Positions 7,838 through 16,699 of a stretch of 64,000 nucleotides of DNA are shown piece by piece. The notes beneath the pieces were generated by a model, which saw only the letters and a list, made by a program, of their open reading frames with translations, was not told the DNA's origin and ran no database searches. The stretch covers positions 1 to 64,000 of the forward strand of contig NZ_MRDL01000051.1 in the NCBI RefSeq assembly GCF_002008365.1. The letters run 5' to 3'. The DNA comes from Rhizobium leguminosarum bv. viciae USDA 2370 (GTDB taxonomy: Bacteria > Pseudomonadota > Alphaproteobacteria > Rhizobiales > Rhizobiaceae). Made by a program: the position numbers and the translations under genes. Each line of letters opens with the position of its first letter. Positions within the stretch are counted from its first letter, which is position 1.

Positions 7838-8137
7838 GTGCAATTACATCACGACGTCACCAGATTCGCTGCCATTCTCAGGAAGTTAGCACTGTTGCTT
7901 ATGGCCAACGGTGCTGTCTTTTGGGCTAGCCATGTCGAGACATGTCTGCGGGCTGTCGAAAACTCTGACACCTGGGGATTGCGCCGTTTCAAGGAGATGT
8001 TTGGCGGCACGGGTTCTCTGAATGACCTCGTTCTTCAACGCGACGGTAGCCCGCTTCTGCAGGAGAACGATGAACTTCGTGCCCTCCTTGACGAGGCTTG
8101 GATTCTGGCGGACGAGCTTGCCAGAAGGGAGTTATAG
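7838..8137 (+). CDS. small DUF6966-like protein, ~99 aa
   Basis: The conserved core FWASHVETCL, then FGGTGSLNDLVLQ near the middle, resembles the DUF6966 family of short uncharacterised proteins, in which a Trp-containing helix is followed by a GGMGSLND motif. The start is uncertain: GTG at 7838 keeps the full N-terminal helix (RFAAILRKLALLL), while the first ATG is 7901, within the motif region, and would give 78 aa. Divergent from ftsZ2. No function is known for the family. Confidence 0.5.
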   Translation: MQLHHDVTRFAAILRKLALLLMANGAVFWASHVETCLRAVENSDTWGLRRFKEMFGGTGSLNDLVLQRDGSPLLQENDELRALLDEAWILADELARREL

Positions 8138-8385
8138 CGCTTCGCTTGCGGTTACAGGGCTTGCAGCCTCCGCCATTCGCTCCGCTTCGGTGCCTCTTCG
8201 GATGATCGGGTCTCCGAACTCCCTCGCGTCGACCGTTTCCCCCAATGTTTCAAGGGAGTACGCCCTCAAGGGATACTGAAAATTTGAGCCTTGCCGTTCA
8301 TGGTCCAGGCGTGAGTCTCTGATAGGGTTTCTCCCAACCTGCTATGGGAAGCGGCGATATCCCGGTCATTACGGGTGGAGAACAG

Positions 8386-10059
8386 ATGCGTAGATATTTC
8401 CCGATCTCGCTCGTCGGCCTTGTGGTGACGGGGGGCGTCTTCGTGCTTCAGGCCATACCGTTCACAGGCATCTTTCTGATGTTCGCGTTCGCCATGGCCT
8501 GGTCGATCGTGCTGGTTAATGCCAGCATGATCGGCGTTGCCATCGAGGCGGTTGTCGGGCGCGTGTCGCGTCTGTGGCTTTTGCTGCCGCTGATCTTTTA
8601 CGGAGGATACTGGACGGCTGCGGCGCTCGATCATTTCGCCTTGCGTGATCTCGCCAGCCGCACGGATTCCGCCAATGCGCAGGTCGTGACCGGATTTGAT
8701 CCCGCTCGCCAGGCGCTGGTCTTCGCGAAAGGCGGGGCGTGGGATGGGGCGTGGCTAACCCAGAATTTCGCCCTACCGGTCGCTTACTCCGTCAATCCCA
8801 ACTTTCCAGAGGGATATCTGTCCGATCGGATGATCGACAGCGCGGTTTGCGCCAAAGTCCGCGCCACACGCGCGCTGCAGTCGGCCTTCGTACAAGCGCT
8901 CGATTTCCATGACGGCGAAGCACTTGACGACAGGCGCACGGAAAATCGTTTCTGCAATCTATCCATGCCGGAAAAGCCACAGCTGCCCATCGTCACCGTC
9001 AGTCAGGAGGAGACGAAGGAATTCGAGAAAAGCCTGCCGGTGAGACGGATCACGACGACGATCACCATGCCGGACGGTCGACGCTTCCAGCTTCTCGGAG
9101 GTACGGCTGCACCGCTCAGCTGGATACCCATGCCGATCATCGGATGCTTTCTCAACTCTGGAGCGCCGAGCTGGGACTGCAGCGCGCAATTCACGCGAAA
9201 CGGATTCACGTCCATCTTCTCGGGCGATAGCCCATACAAGGGCGATTCCACGGCGCTCGCCCGGGCTCTCGGCCTCAAGCCCGTGGCGGTCGAGAACCGG
9301 GTGGGAAGCGATAGCGCTGTCATCCTGGCGAAGATCGCTGCGACAGAGGAGGCGACCCTGGCGCGCCAGATTGCCAATGTCGACGCCATGATCGCCGATC
9401 CGGCCGCCAAGGTCACCGAATGGCAGGTCGATGTCCTCATCAATAGCACCGACGCGCTTACCTCCCGTGCCGACGCGATCATGACGGGCATTGAGCGGGC
9501 AGCCGCGATGACAGGGCGATTGCGTTCTTCGGCACGGGAGAGCGGCCGTATTCTGGCCCGCCTGGCAGCCGCCCTGCCGCCGGACAAATTCGTGGAACTC
9601 GGCCCCCGTCTTCTGTCGGTTTATGCTGCTGCCGACAACGACCACTGGCTTTGGGAGGCGGAGCCGCTCTTGCGCCGGCTCGGCGATCTCGGCCCCGGCG
9701 CTTTGCCCTACCTCGCCAATCCGCGCGCATCTCTGCCTTCGGTCAATGGCGCGGGCGTCGAAGGCCTGTGCCGGGTCGGCTCATCAGGGCGTGCTGTTGC
9801 CGAACCTGTCCTGCTCGCGCTGTGGGCGAAGCCCAATCTCGGCTACGACAGACTTGGCGATTTGTTCGCTGCAATGCGGCGCATGGGAATCACGCCGCCG
9901 CCTCTGGTCGATGACAAGCGCAAACTCTTCCCGAGGCTGCAGGCCGACTGGGCCGATGTCTCGCCATCGTCGCCGCCTCGGGTCTGCGCAACCCGCGCGG
10001 AACGCGGCGCCCGGCAACAGGAAAAGAACGGCGGCGTCCGGCGGAATAACCTTTACTGA
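8386..10059 (+). CDS. uncharacterised inner-membrane protein, 557 aa
   Basis: The start at 8386 follows GGTGGAGAACAG. The first ~90 residues hold about three membrane helices (ISLVGLVVTGGVFVLQ, FTGIFLMFAFAMAW, LWLLLPLIFYGGYW). A large soluble part follows, probably periplasmic, with paired Cys in CFLNSGAPSWDC, and the C-terminal third is helical and reminiscent of HEAT-like repeats. The final ~35 residues are Arg/Ser-rich and unlike the rest; another frame from about 9955 reads AIVAASGLRNPRG, so a late frameshift is possible. No family is recognised. It is followed by a decayed gene. Confidence 0.7.
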   Translation: MRRYFPISLVGLVVTGGVFVLQAIPFTGIFLMFAFAMAWSIVLVNASMIGVAIEAVVGRVSRLWLLLPLIFYGGYWTAAALDHFALRDLASRTDSANAQVVTGFDPARQALVFAKGGAWDGAWLTQNFALPVAYSVNPNFPEGYLSDRMIDSAVCAKVRATRALQSAFVQALDFHDGEALDDRRTENRFCNLSMPEKPQLPIVTVSQEETKEFEKSLPVRRITTTITMPDGRRFQLLGGTAAPLSWIPMPIIGCFLNSGAPSWDCSAQFTRNGFTSIFSGDSPYKGDSTALARALGLKPVAVENRVGSDSAVILAKIAATEEATLARQIANVDAMIADPAAKVTEWQVDVLINSTDALTSRADAIMTGIERAAAMTGRLRSSARESGRILARLAAALPPDKFVELGPRLLSVYAAADNDHWLWEAEPLLRRLGDLGPGALPYLANPRASLPSVNGAGVEGLCRVGSSGRAVAEPVLLALWAKPNLGYDRLGDLFAAMRRMGITPPPLVDDKRKLFPRLQADWADVSPSSPPRVCATRAERGARQQEKNGGVRRNNLY

Positions 10060-10162
10060 CAAGCCGTTCGAGAATTGGCAAGCGCGCCTTTTCCGCAAGG
10101 TCTGGTTGTTTGACAACGTTCACCCTCAGCACGCCATTTCCGACCTTTTCATTGGGGGATCG

Positions 10163-10397
10163 ACGGACCGAACCCGCGAGAGCGGTGTGGGAGCCTGCAG
10201 CGGCGGCGCGCTTCGAGATCAGCGAAAACGGGGCAAATTTCCACGACTTCGCGCGGCTCTTCCGCGACCATCTGAAATGCCCCGATGCCTTGTTTCTGGA
10301 TGGCGGGCGAGGGGTGGGGATCTACAATTCCGAGATGGGCCGTAACGACTGGTCCTGGCATGGTGGGTATGGGCCGATGTTTGGCGTGGTGGAATGA
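10163..10397 (+). pseudogene. 3' remnant of a phosphodiester glycosidase (DUF2233/NAGPA-like) gene
   Basis: The end encodes ENGANFHDFARLFRDHLKCP, then DALFLDGGRGVGIYN and WSWHGGYGPMFGVVE, closely resembling the C-terminus of bacterial phosphodiester glycosidase-domain proteins. Only ~75 residues remain. The expected upstream piece (SGVGACSGGA) lies in a different frame, and no start or N-terminal domain is present. It sits at the border of an AT-richer stretch, consistent with a recombination scar. Confidence 0.6.
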
Positions 10398-10632
10398 CGG
10401 CAGTTGCGGGAATGCGGCTTGTCCCCGAAACGGCCGGCTGGCGGATGCGACGGTCAGTAGGGCTGGCTCTGGGCTCTTTTCGAAGAAGAGGATCGATGGT
10501 CCCTAAAATCGACGGGAGTCAATGGGACGATTTGGATAGCGGGTGCACAGTTTATTTTGAGAGTACTGTAAAGGCCGTTTTGCACGAAGCAACAATTATG
10601 AGAATCGTCTGATAAGTTGTATTGCTTACGGC

Positions 10633-11439
10633 ATGCGCTCTTTGGTAATGCGGAAGCAGAATTACTATCTGGACGGAAGATGTGTCTTTTGCCGAAAAGC
10701 GTTTACGCAGGCAGAACTCACCGACGAGCACATCATCCCCGAAGCTATCAATGGCTCCTTGGTGATACGCTACGGTTCCTGCAAGGAATGCGCTACGCGC
10801 TCCAATCAAGAATACGAGAACCAAGCGCTCAATGTCGACCTTAAAGTCCCCAGGTTGCTATTAGGTCTCCGTGGCAAGTCGAAAGGTAGCGGACCGCGCG
10901 ACGCGCGACATATGCCTGAGGTCTTTGCAGGCAATTCGGTGATGGGCGAGGAGGGAAAACGCCTTGATTTCCCGATCGAGGACTACCCGAAACATTTCTC
11001 GCTAGTGCAGTTTAGTCAGGCGGGGCTCTTAGTTGGAATCGATCGAGGGGCTACTCTTGTTGATCCACGGCTGGCGTTCTTCAGCTTAGGGGGCAACGGT
11101 CTCGAAAATGTCAGGACTAGGGTTCCGTTTATCAATGGTCCGTTCGCAATGATGATTGCAAAAATTGGCTATTGCTATGCGATGGCCGAATACGGCGATG
11201 ATTATTTCGATGCCACGGATATCCGCGCGCTTTTGATGGGAACGCGTGATGACGTTTACAACTTTGTTGGCAACGCAGAGAATCCCGAAAGGTTATCGAC
11301 ACGGCATCTTCACGGTCTGTATTTCCGTCGCAGGGCTGAATGGTTGACGGTCTTGGTTCACCTATTTGCTTCCTGTCACTCGCAGCAAGGCACGAATATT
11401 TGTAATCCGTACGAGGTCGTAGTCGGGAGAGCGTTGTGA
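10633..11439 (+). CDS. HNH-endonuclease-like protein, probably horizontally acquired
   Basis: A 268-aa protein. Residues 17-58 contain a zinc/HNH-like arrangement: CVFC, then DEHIIPEAI with the His of the HNH core, then CKEC and an Asn. The rest has no recognised domain. By eye the gene is clearly less GC-rich than its neighbours, and it lies beside a decayed gene, both signs of transfer. The start is uncertain (10633 or 10648) because neither has a good ribosome site. Stand-alone HNH proteins of this form occur in defence and mobile regions, but no partner methylase, toxin or antitoxin is adjacent. Nuclease activity is an inference from the motif. Confidence 0.6.
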   Translation: MRSLVMRKQNYYLDGRCVFCRKAFTQAELTDEHIIPEAINGSLVIRYGSCKECATRSNQEYENQALNVDLKVPRLLLGLRGKSKGSGPRDARHMPEVFAGNSVMGEEGKRLDFPIEDYPKHFSLVQFSQAGLLVGIDRGATLVDPRLAFFSLGGNGLENVRTRVPFINGPFAMMIAKIGYCYAMAEYGDDYFDATDIRALLMGTRDDVYNFVGNAENPERLSTRHLHGLYFRRRAEWLTVLVHLFASCHSQQGTNICNPYEVVVGRAL

Positions 11440-11510
11440 CAAATGATGAGAACCCAAAAGACGCTGATCACTCCGCGGCACTTTCACCTTCTATCGAACC
11501 AGCCCAAGCC

Positions 11511-12881
11511 CTACCGCGCCAATCGCACCGCCACCGGCAAACACAGCACACATCGCAACCCCACCGCCTCATTCGCCCCCAGCACCAGAGACCCACCATA
11601 AAGCCCCGCAAGCTCGTTGACGATGCTGAGGCCAAAGCCGTTGCCGGGGACGCGTTCGTCTTCGCGAACGCCCGGCAGGAGGACGGCGGTGAGGCGGTCC
11701 GCGGGGATGCCGGGGCCGTCGTCTTCGATGGTGATACAGGCGATCGGGCCGTCGCGGCGGGCGCGGAGGGTGACGCGGGAGGCGGCCCATTTGAAGGCGT
11801 TGTCGATCAGGTTACCGAGCATTTCCTCGACATCGCTTTCGTCGCAGGCGACCCGCAGGCCTTGGGCGATATCGGTGTCGAAGGCGATCTTGCGTTCGGC
11901 ATGAATCTGGCCGATCGCCCGGTGCAGATCGGCGACCGATGCCGCCATCTCAGTGCTGGCGACATTGTCCGACGAGGCCATCACCCGGCGGGCTGCGGCG
12001 AGGTGATGCTTGATCCTGTTATCGATCCGGGCGGCGATGCTGCGCAATGCGCCTTGCGGATCGTTTTTCTCGTCGAGCGCCAGCAGCAGGCTCGCCACCG
12101 GTGTCTTGAGGCCATGGGCAAGGTTGGCGAACTGCATGCGTGTTGCCGCCAGCCGCTCTTCGTTGGCCGCCAGCAGCGTGTTGGTTTTCAGTGAGAGCGG
12201 CGTAAGCTCGACGGTCGCCTCATCGGGCAGGCGGGCGCGTTCGCCCCGGTTGATGGCATCGATATTGGCCGCCATGGATTTCAGGGGGCGCAGGCCGAAG
12301 CGGATCTGCCAGAGCGTACCGGCCATCAGCACGAGGCCGAGCAGCAGCATACAGGGCACAAGCCAGAAGAGCGCGCGGAGCGCCGGACCGACGAGGGCGA
12401 TCATTGGTGCCGTCGCGGTGATCGTCAGCGTCATGCCGTCGATGCTGCGCACCGCCTGGCGAAGATAGAGCGGCCCTCTTCCCCGATCACCGCCGCTGCC
12501 TGATGTCGGCATGCCCATCAGCAAAAGACGCAAATCCTGCCGTGGCGGCGGTGCGTCTATCGTGCCATTCATCAGGGAGCGGGAGGTCAGGCGTTGCCGC
12601 CCGTCGTCGATCTGCCAGTACCAGCCGGAGGAGGGGCGATCGAAGGGCGGCGCATCGAGCGGCGTGGAGAGGGCGATCCGTCCCTCAGCGTCGCGCGTCA
12701 CCGCGCCGGCAAGGGCGCCGATCTGGATGTCCAAACGCTGGTCGACCTGCTCGCGCACCACCGTTTTCAGCGCCAGCCAGAGCACGATGGCGGCCACAGC
12801 GAGCGCCAGCGTCACGAAGATGCCGGAAAACATCAGCAGCCGGCCGGCGATCGATCTCGGCTTGAGGGACGGGGCCTTCAT
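11511..12881 (-). CDS. sensor histidine kinase of the PhoQ/OmpR-partner class
   Basis: A 456-aa membrane kinase. TM1 is at about residues 16-38, a ~130-residue periplasmic sensor follows, and TM2 is at about 170-190. A HAMP-like segment (RPLKSMAANIDAI) precedes the phospho-acceptor box FANLAHGLKTP (His ~256), the N box (GNLIDNAFKWA, ~356) and the G box (DDGPGIP, ~387). It overlaps the response regulator by the four bases ATGA, so they are co-translated. The HGLKTP form of the H box is shared with PhoQ-like kinases. The divergent genes encode two envelope proteins (OB-fold and Pro-rich), suggesting an envelope or cation stress signal. The stimulus is unknown. Confidence 0.9.
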   Translation of the reverse strand: MKAPSLKPRSIAGRLLMFSGIFVTLALAVAAIVLWLALKTVVREQVDQRLDIQIGALAGAVTRDAEGRIALSTPLDAPPFDRPSSGWYWQIDDGRQRLTSRSLMNGTIDAPPPRQDLRLLLMGMPTSGSGGDRGRGPLYLRQAVRSIDGMTLTITATAPMIALVGPALRALFWLVPCMLLLGLVLMAGTLWQIRFGLRPLKSMAANIDAINRGERARLPDEATVELTPLSLKTNTLLAANEERLAATRMQFANLAHGLKTPVASLLLALDEKNDPQGALRSIAARIDNRIKHHLAAARRVMASSDNVASTEMAASVADLHRAIGQIHAERKIAFDTDIAQGLRVACDESDVEEMLGNLIDNAFKWAASRVTLRARRDGPIACITIEDDGPGIPADRLTAVLLPGVREDERVPGNGFGLSIVNELAGLYGGSLVLGANEAVGLRCVLCLPVAVRLAR

Positions 12882-13546
12882 GCCGCCACTGCTGCCGTCA
12901 GCATATAGCCGCGGCCGCGCACCGTCTCGATCCGATCGGCTCCGAGCTTCTTGCGCAGGCGAGCGATGATGACTTCGATGGAATTGGAGTCGACTTCGGC
13001 ATCGCCGTCATAGACGCGCTCGGTGAGTTCGCGCCGGTCGACGATCATCTCCTTGCGCAACATCAGACAGGAGAGCACCCGCCATTCCAGCGCCGTCAGC
13101 TTCAGCGGTAGTCCGTCGAGCTCGAAGGTGCCGAGCTGCGCATCGAAGACCAGTGCGCCGCAGACGAGCCGCGAGGCGGCATGGCCGGACGCCCGGCGCA
13201 CCAGAGCGCGCAGGCGCAGCACCAGTTCTTCCACCTTGAAAGGTTTGGCGAGGAAATCGTCGGCGCCGGCCTTGAAGCTCGAGACCTTGTCCGGCCAGCC
13301 GTCGCGGGCCGTCAGCACCAGAACCGGCAGATTGCGATCGCCCTCGCGCCAGCCCTTCAGCACGCTGACGCCATCGATCTTCGGCAGGCCGAGGTCAAGG
13401 ATCGCGACATCGAAGAGTTCGGTGAGCCCCGCATGGAGAGCGTCCTCGCCGTTGCGGGCGATATCGACGACGAAGTTTTCCGATCGCAGCACGGCGGCGA
13501 TCCGGCCGCTCAGGTCTTCGTCATCTTCGACGAGCAATACGCGCAT
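12878..13546 (-). CDS. OmpR/PhoB-family response regulator
   Basis: A 222-aa regulator. The receiver domain begins MRVLLVEDDEDLS, with the phospho-acceptor Asp at ~51 (AILDLGLP) and the conserved Lys at ~101 (LAKPF). The C-terminal winged helix (~125-220) ends with the typical IETVRGRGYML. Partner of the overlapping histidine kinase at 11511-12881. The divergent OB-fold gene starts 145 bp away, making it a likely target along with autoregulation. In enterobacteria the comparable QseBC/PreAB system sits beside the OB-fold gene ygiW, a parallel that supports an envelope-stress role but does not prove it. Confidence 0.92.
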   Translation of the reverse strand: MRVLLVEDDEDLSGRIAAVLRSENFVVDIARNGEDALHAGLTELFDVAILDLGLPKIDGVSVLKGWREGDRNLPVLVLTARDGWPDKVSSFKAGADDFLAKPFKVEELVLRLRALVRRASGHAASRLVCGALVFDAQLGTFELDGLPLKLTALEWRVLSCLMLRKEMIVDRRELTERVYDGDAEVDSNSIEVIIARLRKKLGADRIETVRGRGYMLTAAVAA

Positions 13547-13691
13547 GGGGCAGGGCTTTCATCGCAGGGCATCTCTGAGGACGGGCCAAAACTATCGGGC
13601 CGAGCTTAACTCAATCTGAACGGAGAGGTTCAGGCAGGCGAGGGGGTGTGGCGGCTAGATTGCGGCCATTACTGAAGCAAGGAGCAGATAT

Positions 13692-14180
13692 ATGCCTGAT
13701 GAAGACCAGGACAACGGACATCCCGAAGGCGCCGCCACGCCTATGCCGCCAGGATACCGCCGGCGCCGACTGGCGATCCCCGTGATCGCTGCCGCTGTGG
13801 CGCTTGTCATCGGTGCTGCCGGGGGCGCGAGCGCCGTGAAGATGATGCGTCCCACGCCTGAAATGGCGCCGCTGACGCCTGTGGCGATTTCGGCCATGCC
13901 GGCATCGAGCCTCATCACCATCAAGGGCAAGGTCGCCGAGATCTATGGCAACAAGTTCGTGCTGCAGGACGAGAGCGGCAAGGCGCTTGTTGAAACGGGC
14001 CGGGCCGGCGAGGGTGGCGCCCTCGTCACCCGGGATGAAGCCGTCACCGTTCAGGGACGCTTCGACGATGGCTTCGTGCATGCAAGCTACCTCGTTCGCC
14101 AGGACGGACGAACCGAAGCGCTGCGACCGCCGAAAGGTCCGCCGCACAGACGATTTGCCGATTTCGATCACAGGCCCTGA
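13692..14180 (+). CDS. membrane-anchored OB-fold-like envelope protein, 162 aa
   Basis: An N-terminal basic cytoplasmic segment (residues 1-26) is followed by one membrane helix (LAIPVIAAAVALVIGAAGG, ~27-45). A periplasmic domain of about 80 residues (ITIKGKVAEIYGNKFVLQD, later EAVTVQGRFDDGFVHASYL) reads like a bacterial OB-fold of the YgiW/DUF5666 sort. The tail is basic and Pro-rich. The start at 13692 is supported by GGAGCAGATAT. It is divergent from the two-component system and is followed by another exported protein, so regulation by that system is likely. Ligand not known. Confidence 0.6.
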   Translation: MPDEDQDNGHPEGAATPMPPGYRRRRLAIPVIAAAVALVIGAAGGASAVKMMRPTPEMAPLTPVAISAMPASSLITIKGKVAEIYGNKFVLQDESGKALVETGRAGEGGALVTRDEAVTVQGRFDDGFVHASYLVRQDGRTEALRPPKGPPHRRFADFDHRP

Positions 14181-14249
14181 CGGGCGTGAACCAAAGCCGC
14201 GCTGCGGTGTTTACAGACACGCCTCATAACTCCGAAAGGAAAGCTTCTC

Positions 14250-14678
14250 ATGCAACGACTTCTCCTATCAGGCCTTGCCCTTGCCGCACTGGCCGGCACC
14301 GCCTTCGCCCAGCAGCCGCCCGCTCCGCCATCCGCCGGCACTCCGCCCGTGGCGGGCGATCCGGCGTCACCGCCGCCTCCGCCTCCGCCGTCTCCGTCCG
14401 CCTCTGATGACGATGAGCGGATGATGGGCGAGCCGGATGCGCGGCCGGGAGATCGCCCCGATTACCGCTGGCATGGTCGGAGAGGCGACATGGGCTTCCG
14501 TGGCGACATGGGCTTCCGTGGTCATCGCCCGCCACCGCCACCGCCGTCCAAGGCAGCCCATTTCCGGATCGAGGATGGGAACACCCGGATCGATCTGAAA
14601 TGCGCCGAGGACGAACCGATGAAGGCCTGCGCCGATCTGCTGCTGCAGGTGATGGATCGCCTGCAGGGCCAGGACTGA
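14250..14678 (+). CDS. secreted proline-rich protein with RGDMGF repeat, 142 aa
   Basis: A clear Sec signal peptide (MQRLLLSGLALAALAGTAFA, residues 1-20) is followed by Pro-rich low-complexity sequence. A tandem duplication RGDMGFRGDMGFRG is encoded by a repeated 18-base unit at about 14486-14521. The conserved C-terminal end (AAHFRIEDGNTRIDLKCAED, MKACADLL) has two Cys that could form a disulphide. It follows the OB-fold protein in the same direction. Periplasmic or surface location is expected; function unknown. Confidence 0.65.
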   Translation: MQRLLLSGLALAALAGTAFAQQPPAPPSAGTPPVAGDPASPPPPPPPSPSASDDDERMMGEPDARPGDRPDYRWHGRRGDMGFRGDMGFRGHRPPPPPPSKAAHFRIEDGNTRIDLKCAEDEPMKACADLLLQVMDRLQGQD

Positions 14679-14891
14679 TCATCCGCGCTTGAGGCGGATG
14701 CCGTACAATAATGCAACCGTCCGCGTCTTTCTCGCGGGCGGTTTTGCGGGTTTCTCGGGGGCCGTGACACCGCCGTCGAAGTCAAACGCCATCCTGTAGA
14801 CCTCAAGGAATGATGCCGCCGCTCGAATTGCTCGATCCCCCGCATGGTTTGCCCTCAGCGACCAAGGGGCCAACGGGCATTGGCCTTCGGC

Positions 14892-15878
14892 TCACCGTGT
14901 GACGCGGGCCGCCGACGTTCCCGAGTAGCGGTCGCCGTGGATCTCGATGCCTGAGAAGACCGAGTCGATCTCGGCCAGTTCTTCCGATGTGAAGGTGATG
15001 TCGGCGGCGGCGATGTTTTCTTCCAGCCGGTGCAGCTTGGTGGTGCCGGGAATGGGGACGATCCAGGGCTTGCGCGCCATCAGCCAGGCGATGGCGATCT
15101 GGGCCGCAGTCGCGTTCCTGCGGCTGGCAATCGCCTCGATCGCATCGACCACCGGCTGGTTTGCCTTGCGGTTTTCGGCCGAGAGGCGCGGATTGGTGTT
15201 GCGGTGGTCGTTGCCGCCTTCGAAACTGGTGTTCTCATCCATCTTGCCGGTGAGGAAGCCGCGGCCGAGCGGGCTATAGGGCACGAAGCCGATGCCGAGT
15301 TCTTCGACGATGGCCAGGATTTCCCGTTCCGGGTTACGCCACCACAGCGAATATTCGCTTTGCAACACGGTGACGGGCTGCACGGCATGGGCGCGGCGGA
15401 TAGAGTCGGCATCGGCTTCGGAGAGGCCGAAATGCAGCACTTTGCCGGCGTCGATCAGATCCTTGACCGTGCCTGCCACCTCTTCGATCGGTACGGCAGG
15501 GTCGACCCGATGCTGGTAGAAGATATCGATGCGATCGGTGCGAAGCCGCGTGAGGGCTTCTTCGATAACCTGCCGGATGCGAACCGGCCGGCTATCCAGG
15601 CCCACATCAGGCCGGCCATCCTTGAAGCCGAATTTCGTCGCGATCACCACCTCATCACGGATCGGCGCCAGCGCCTCGCCGACGAGATCTTCGTTGGTGA
15701 ACGGCCCGTAGGCCTCTGCCGTGTCGAAGAAGGTCACGCCCCGCTCATGCGCCGCCCTCAAGAGCGCAATGGCATCGCCGCGCTCCATCGCCGGCCCGCG
15801 ATGATAGTTCAGCCCCATGCAGCCGAAACCGATCGCCGAAACGTCAGGGCCTCTTTGGCCGAGCTTGCGTTTGATCAT
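14892..15878 (-). CDS. aldo/keto reductase
   Basis: A 328-aa TIM-barrel NADP(H)-dependent oxidoreductase. The N-terminal region MIKRKLGQRGPDVSAIGFG and the motif FFDTAEAYGPFTNEDLVGEA contain the catalytic Asp and Tyr of the AKR family. Lys and His of the tetrad are visible in VIATKFGF and IDIFYQHRVD. PIPGTTKLHRLEEN near the end is the cofactor-phosphate site. Most similar in layout to the AKR13/YakC-like reductases. AGGAGG precedes the start at 15878. It stands alone; substrate unknown, probably detoxification of carbonyls. Confidence 0.92.
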   Translation of the reverse strand: MIKRKLGQRGPDVSAIGFGCMGLNYHRGPAMERGDAIALLRAAHERGVTFFDTAEAYGPFTNEDLVGEALAPIRDEVVIATKFGFKDGRPDVGLDSRPVRIRQVIEEALTRLRTDRIDIFYQHRVDPAVPIEEVAGTVKDLIDAGKVLHFGLSEADADSIRRAHAVQPVTVLQSEYSLWWRNPEREILAIVEELGIGFVPYSPLGRGFLTGKMDENTSFEGGNDHRNTNPRLSAENRKANQPVVDAIEAIASRRNATAAQIAIAWLMARKPWIVPIPGTTKLHRLEENIAAADITFTSEELAEIDSVFSGIEIHGDRYSGTSAARVTR

Positions 15879-16056
15879 GCGGATGTCCTCCTCAGGTTTG
15901 ATCCTACCCTAAGGGCAAAGGCTGGTATCGATTAGCCGGTGATATCGGCATGGGCTTATGAGTTGGGTTCATGAATGTCGCCCGACGAACTGGAAAACGG
16001 CGAATTGCAAAAGGGCGGGCGAGGGCTGGTTTGCGCTGAAGGCCGATGGCGTGACG

Positions 16057-16593
16057 TCATGACGCCAGCCGGAAGGCTCCGCTTTGCACGGCTTCGATAA
16101 CCGCGCCCAGCGTCTCTTTCCTGCCTTGCCCATCCGTCGACAGAACATGTCGCTCAAACGCACCCAGCGATGAGAACTGTCGATGGAGCTCTGCAATAGG
16201 GCCGGGATCGGTCAGCGTATCGCCGCCACGCTCCCGGCAGCGCCGGATGGCGACATCGAGCGGCGGACGCAGAATCACGTAGTGGAGGGGTGTCGCGATT
16301 TTCCGGAACGGTTCCAGGAACCACGGCCCGACAATGCCGTCCACGATGACGAAGTAGCCTCCGCCGGCATAGCCCGCCGCGGCCTTCGTCAACACGTCGA
16401 CGACAACGATGTTCTGTTCATGAGCTTCCGGCAGATAGGGCGGGATCACGCCGTTCTTGATGAAATGCCAGAAGTCGTCGGAATGAAGATGGACCTTCGG
16501 CGAGCCGGGCTCGCTGGCGAGCGCCTCGGCCGTCGTGGTTTTTCCGGAGCCCGGCGGCCCGGTGAGAATGAGAACTTCACCCGTGTGATCCAT
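16057..16593 (-). CDS. P-loop kinase-like ATPase, 178 aa
   Basis: A Walker A motif, TGPPGSGKTTTAEAL, lies at about residues 11-25, followed by HSDDFWHFIK and a GYFVIVDGIVGPWF Walker B-type strand. The layout matches small AAA_33/shikimate- or chloramphenicol-kinase-like P-loop proteins that phosphorylate small molecules. The start at 16593 is the first ATG; a GTG at 16611 would add six residues. It stands alone between the AKR gene and the BTAD regulator. The actual substrate cannot be told from sequence. Confidence 0.75.
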   Translation of the reverse strand: MDHTGEVLILTGPPGSGKTTTAEALASEPGSPKVHLHSDDFWHFIKNGVIPPYLPEAHEQNIVVVDVLTKAAAGYAGGGYFVIVDGIVGPWFLEPFRKIATPLHYVILRPPLDVAIRRCRERGGDTLTDPGPIAELHRQFSSLGAFERHVLSTDGQGRKETLGAVIEAVQSGAFRLAS

Positions 16594-16699
16594 CGCGTGG
16601 CAATTTCGCACGAAGCAGCATCGTTTCGCAATTAGCCGATAGGGGGTGGGTAATAGCCCGGTATGCCCCTTCGTTCCGAGGACGCCGCTGAAGCGGCAG

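Noticed and set aside
9955..10060. Definite frameshift at the end of the 557-aa membrane protein
   Set aside because: An alternative frame reads AIVAASGLRNPRG, but no homologue is available to decide which end is natural, so it is only mentioned in the gene entry.
11436..12194. Plus-strand frame following the HNH-like gene
   Set aside because: Nearly all of it is the complement of the histidine kinase, whose H, N and G boxes are clear; only the start codon looks plausible.
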